Program-made: the position numbers and the translations under genes
Shown: positions 59,971-64,000 of the stretch, one piece after another
Position numbering within the stretch: the first letter of the stretch is position 1
How the letters are laid out: the number at the start of each line of letters is the position of its first letter
The notes under the pieces: model-generated
Told to the model about the DNA's origin: nothing
The model's input: the letters and a program-made list of their open reading frames with translations, nothing else
Database searches by the model: none
Assembly (NCBI GenBank): GCA_034440635.1
Contig: JAOTON010000214.1
Coordinates: forward strand, 236,001 to 300,000
Origin: Lepas anatifera
Taxonomy: Eukaryota; Arthropoda; Thecostraca; Lepadidae
Reading direction: 5' to 3'
Length of the DNA: 64,000 nucleotides

Positions 59971-60540
59971 ACATCCCAATACGAAATTGAGTCATCAAAC
60001 TGTGGCTCAAGCAAAACTAGGCTCGAATGAGATCTGACTCTGAATTGCGATTTGATAAGTTTGGCTCCAAAAGCTGATCATTTAGTGCAAGAATTCAGCA
60101 AAGCAGCCGTATATATAGACAGAAACATGAGTTTGGCACTATATCGAGATTCCGGCATTTGTTCTGCGTTTTTCTCTCGCCCAATACAACGCCTTTTGTA
60201 TGTGTTCTTTGCTTCTTTTGGAAGATCCACATTAGTTTTGGAAACTTACGGGTACCAGATACAAATGCAATTTCGGAGACCGTTATATTGGAGCATCAAG
60301 ACACACTAAATAACATTATCAAGTTACACTTTAAAAAACGCAATCCTCTTCCTCCTCCTTTACCATATTTTTACGCCCTATAGGTTTCAGGCTTTTTCCA
60401 CAAATACTCGCGGCCTGAGGTACCTTGCCAGCTCAGGGTCTGACATAGTGTCCCGTGAACACTGGGAAGTCAACTCTGATGCCGGCTCACTCTCCTTCCT
60501 CGGGGACCTACCGGCCATGTCCCTGAACATGGCGCGGTAT
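59971..60540. other. Right part of the TGACTC tract, then unrecognised
   Basis: GAGTCA and ATCTGACTCTGAATT words continue to about 60050. From 60430 to 60590 a plus frame (LSFLGDLPAMSLNMARYLEA) is open but unrecognised. Confidence 0.4.
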
Positions 60541-61392
60541 CTAGAGGCGGTTTGCAGGGGCCGAAGGTACAGTGATGTTTTTTAGTTTGGAGGCGGATCT
60601 GCACCTTCTTTCAGCTAGGGTTATGGAGGTGGAGTTGCCTCGTATGACAGCTACGGAGATTCGCTGCATCAGCCATTCCGACTCGCGCTTGTCGCCCGTT
60701 TCACGGACCAGACGGTGCCCTAGTTCTCGAAGGAAGGCTGCTCCTGCCTTACCGATCGTACCACCCGTTTCAACGGCAGGGGCACGAAGTGATTCGGTAG
60801 CTAATGCTGGCATACCGTCGAATTTTGCGGCTCTCGGCAGCGGCTGCGGCAGCCCCAGCCTCAGAGGCTGAAGTGCTCACTATGGAGGGGGCGTATGTAT
60901 CAACACGTCGAGTCTCATATTAAACATTTCCCTCCGAGAAAGGGAAGGTGGTCTGCCCGTCTGGTCTTCTGCCGTCACCACGGTCGAGCCCTGGCGGTTC
61001 AGCACAGATGGAGTCCCTGCACTCGTCAGCGATCGCTTGATGACGTCATTGATGGCTGCATGTCTCGGATGACGTCCAGCGCTGCGCATGCATGACGGGG
61101 CATGGTGTCCGTTTTTTATGTGTGCACCACAGCGGCAGCGGTGAGGCGCACAGACTGGGCCCACTCTGAGGGCGACGGCCGTCGAAGTGTGTCCGGCTGG
61201 ATGGAGTGCCAACACTGGCCACTGGAAAACGTTCAGCCATGCCCCCGGTGTGGTTGCGCGCCGCTCGGGTCGGCCCTGTCTGCATCGGATGTGCTGTCTT
61301 GGGCAGCTTGTCTGCGATGGCCGTGGCTCCTGCTCGGTCCCTCTCGCTGAATGTCCTGGCGAGCTTCTAGTGGTAATTGTAGTCAAATGCAA
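60541..61392 (-). pseudogene. Retroelement C-terminus with zinc knuckle and nuclease-like motif
   Basis: On the minus strand the sequence encodes AVALRVGPVCAPHRCRCGAH, a Cys-Cys-His-Cys knuckle (CRCG...GHHAPSC), then AGRHPRHAAINDVIKRSLTS. A frame change then gives GDGRRPDG, matching the conserved DGKRPDG of a protein family widespread in invertebrate genomes as the C-terminus of retroelement ORFs. A later frame (60541-60813) carries FLRELGHRLVRETGDKRESE and MQRISVAVIRGN, the family's usual ending. At least two frame changes and stops show decay. The RPD motif suggests a restriction-like endonuclease, which is inference. Confidence 0.75.
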
Positions 61393-63230
61393 TTGTACGG
61401 CGAATGATGAAATGCTGCAACTGTAAAATCATATTTTTGGAGCTATCAGCTTTGCTTGCTAAGCTTCAGTAGTGGCCCATCCTTCGGCTCTGATGAAACA
61501 TGTTCTAGGTTCTAATAGCCATTCTTAAATCAGTGATCGCTTTCAAACTCCCGGTGTGTGCATGATAGGCTTTTTATGCCCAACAGATTGGAGCATGTTG
61601 TTCAGGAGCTTTCGCGGAACGCACACAGTATCTTCTTAGGTGGATCATCACCATGATCTTGGCAGACGGTCTAGCACGCAACAACTTTGTGGAGAGTCCC
61701 GTCATGCCGGCGTTTCCAGGCAGAAACGTTTCTATCTCCAGCGGTCGACCAGGGAAATCCAATTTCGTTGGCAGCTGTAGCTTTTTTAGCTTCCTCGCCA
61801 TTATTGGAAAATGCTGCGCTAAACTTTTGGAATCAGCAGTTGTCTGGATTGGACGATGACATCGTGTTCTTTTTCTGTACTTTAATTAGAGTGACCATGT
61901 GAACTTAAATGTGGGTAGAATGATAATGATATCATGGCTTGCCACTGGCGAATTAACCAAAACTGCTACATTGTGTTTGGGAAGAAAATGCCTTTCAAAC
62001 ATTTCAAGCCGAGCACCCAAGAAGCCACACGTTGGTTGACTCGATTTTTACATGTGATTTCAACACCTGCACCTCGCATTGGTCATCTGTGTGACACTGA
62101 AAATCACGTGTCTGGTACAATGGTACTCCACCACATCTGCAACATTTCACATCTGGCCCAGCGCGGCCGGTCACGAAATAAAATGTCACGGTAACGCTGC
62201 GTGCCTCCCGGAGCCGAGAGGGAGGTGTGTGGAAACAGGGATTTCCACCCCGTCCCAGTTCAGGCTCTGCTGCTAGCCACAGGCCATAGAAGTCGATACG
62301 TACCGAGAACTGGGCGGCATCACGAGCAGAAGCTTCGCAGCTTCAGACGAGATTTTATCCACAAAGAGCTCATATACTCGTCAAGGGCAAAAGAGGCAGA
62401 GATCGGTTGAGGAGTAGATGTCTTCTCAATTGCTGTGTACCGTAGACACCTACACCAGGTGGTGTGCAAAATCCTACCACGAGTGTCTACAAGCCATTTA
62501 ATTATCCAACAGGCTCAAACTCGCCGCTAACAGGAAGCCTGAAATGGTCTCTGCCTTGTCTGACTTCACCTCAGCCTCGTTAACATTTTCCACAGTATTT
62601 ACCAGTAACTAGAAATGGTTAACCCAGGCAATAAACCCACACCCATGTCTTTTCCTGTCGGTTTCTCGGTATCTGAATGAAATCCACACCACACAGAGCG
62701 CCGGCCAGAGTACGGTTTATTTCTTTGTTGCATGTCAATGTGAACTCTAATTGCGTCTGTTGGTTGGACTGTTCCGCAGAGCACCATTGTGTGGCGGCGA
62801 ACACTTTCCTGGAATCCGCCAATGGGAGGGTAATTGCCGAGCGGGCCTCCACATGCTGATGAAATTTCTCTAAGTGCGCTCGCGTGTGTGTGTTGGGTGG
62901 TTAATTTGCTCGTTTGCTTGCTTACTTACGGGTCGGCGCATTTGTTTTTGCTAATCCCTAGACTGGATCCGGAGTGAGAAAGATATGACAAGATAATCGT
63001 ATCGTAAATAGGAAACGATTAGGCAGATTTGAGCGCACCTGGATATGAAAGATTATCACAGCATAAATGCATTTACGTAAGTCACACTGGTAGCCTCAGA
63101 AGGCACCATTTTAGCATAGCATAACTTTTTATTGACGACAAGAGTGGCGACCACTTGCAATGTGAAGATGATACCGTGAAGTATATATGAAAGCGGTGTT
63201 TGAAATGGAGATAACAACAATTATTGCGGC
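61393..63230. other. No recognised gene
   Basis: The upstream side of the retroelement fossil shows no further RT motif. Frames at 61574-61801 and 62004-62189 (minus) look moderately protein-like but match nothing I recognise. Confidence 0.4.
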
Positions 63231-63403
63231 TTATCAACGCACCAGCTGCCAGGGTCATGTGGCGTCGCCAACTCTTTCCCTGTTGGAAGGGTTTCTCACG
63301 AACCAGCTTGTTCCTTGTTCAGGGAAGCCGCCGGGCCCTGGACCCGGGTCGGCTGCGTGGAGGCTAGCTACGTTGACCGCTCCACTACCGCGCCCCCGTT
63401 TGA
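63231..63403 (-). mobile_element. SINE family b with tRNA-like head
   Basis: Read on the minus strand, the head is GCGGTAGTGGAGCGGTCAAC (box A-like), followed by GACCCGGGTCCAGGGCCC (box B-like). The tail ends in the shared CCAACAGGGAAAGAGTTGG and GCGTTGATAAGCC. It is the most complete of three copies in the window. Confidence 0.7.
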
Positions 63404-63530
63404 AATGGAGAAAATGTTCCATTCTATAATACTAAAATCCTGAACAGAGGGTAGAAGCATGGTAAAAATTGTGGGGATTGCACAGATTGTCTAATACGTA
63501 TCTAACCACCCTATCGTACTGAAGGCATCA

Positions 63531-63592
<62 letters not shown>

Positions 63593-63605
63593 TTATATAC
63601 ACACA

Positions 63606-63636
<31 letters not shown>

Positions 63637-63642
63637 TTTTTA
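63531..63642. repeat. Long TA microsatellite with T-run
   Basis: (TA)n from about 63531 to 63587, a TTTATTTATATACACACA interruption, then more (AT)n and a run of about a dozen T to 63642. Length is likely variable and error-prone in assembly. Confidence 0.95.
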
Positions 63643-63723
63643 AGTCATCCTCCACCACGAACAGGCAGCAATATTCCCTTGCATTATCGGAATCCAGTAC
63701 CCAACCATGCTCGGATAATTTTA

Positions 63724-64000
63724 TTAACATGCGCATTGACGGGGGGCGGGTACCCCCCCCCTCGGGTTTTTCGGAGACAGTAGAAAAACGGCGGCGCGTA
63801 GCGTCGCCGTGCTTGGTATACCTTTTCCTTCGTCATTTTTACAACTTCTGTGACAATTTTAAGGTTAGGTCATCTTAGGTCAGGTCACCAGTACAGGTCA
63901 AGTGACCCGACCTCAAAAAAAGTTTAAGATAGCATAAGTCGGAGCAGGGTGAACTTATCCGATTGAAACTCATATCACATTATAGCCCCACCGAGTTCTC
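63724..64000 (-). mobile_element. AGGTCA-rich element, copy G (cut by window end)
   Basis: It starts at TTAA (63724-63727) with TTAACATGCGCATTGACGG, a GGGTACCC-centred palindrome, CTCGGGTTTTTCGGAGACAG and a GC-rich hairpin zone. It is the reverse complement of the right end of copy F and runs off the window with the TGACC/GGTCA-rich interior. It belongs to the same subfamily as F. Confidence 0.85.

Overview
The window looks like nuclear DNA of an invertebrate animal. It has no operons, closely packed genes or ribosome binding sites. It holds one recognisable host gene, CpG-rich patches, tRNA-derived SINEs, Penelope-like elements, non-LTR retrotransposon fossils, hAT-like MITEs, TTAA-flanked elements and many microsatellites. 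The species cannot be fixed from this sequence.

The only clear host gene is a SOCS2/CISH-type suppressor of cytokine signalling on the minus strand at 14747-16013: a long low-complexity N-terminus, an SH2 domain and a C-terminal SOCS box. A one-base frame change near 14994 separates the SH2 and SOCS-box frames, so the gene is either interrupted here or carries a sequence error. A TATA-like site and a CpG-rich stretch lie upstream. Six further open segments with coding-like character or splice signals are listed as low-confidence exons.

The rest is mostly transposon strata. At 140-2975 a decayed non-LTR reverse transcriptase/RNase H is split by an element. At 31.8-33.5 kb two Penelope-like 3' ends with GIY-YIG nuclease sequence lie head to head in an 817-bp-arm palindrome flanked by a 13-bp direct repeat. 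At 33.5-34.7 kb there is a tandem pair of TTAA MITEs and a fold-back element. A Penelope-like RT fossil lies at 36.3-36.95 kb, a Jockey/CR1-like RT tail at 45.6 kb, and a retroelement C-terminus with a zinc knuckle and nuclease-like motif at 60.5-61.4 kb. hAT-like MITEs occur at 20.5, 48.3 and 57.6 kb.

The most unusual system is a dispersed family of about 0.85-1.2 kb non-coding elements (near 0.55, 27.4, 35.0, 55.4, 59.1 and 63.7 kb). They are bounded by TTAA, have GC-rich terminal palindromes, and their interiors are packed with the nuclear-receptor half-site AGGTCA, often at exactly 10-bp steps (DR4 geometry). One copy is inserted in another at a TTAA, and each complete copy carries its own palindrome core at both ends.
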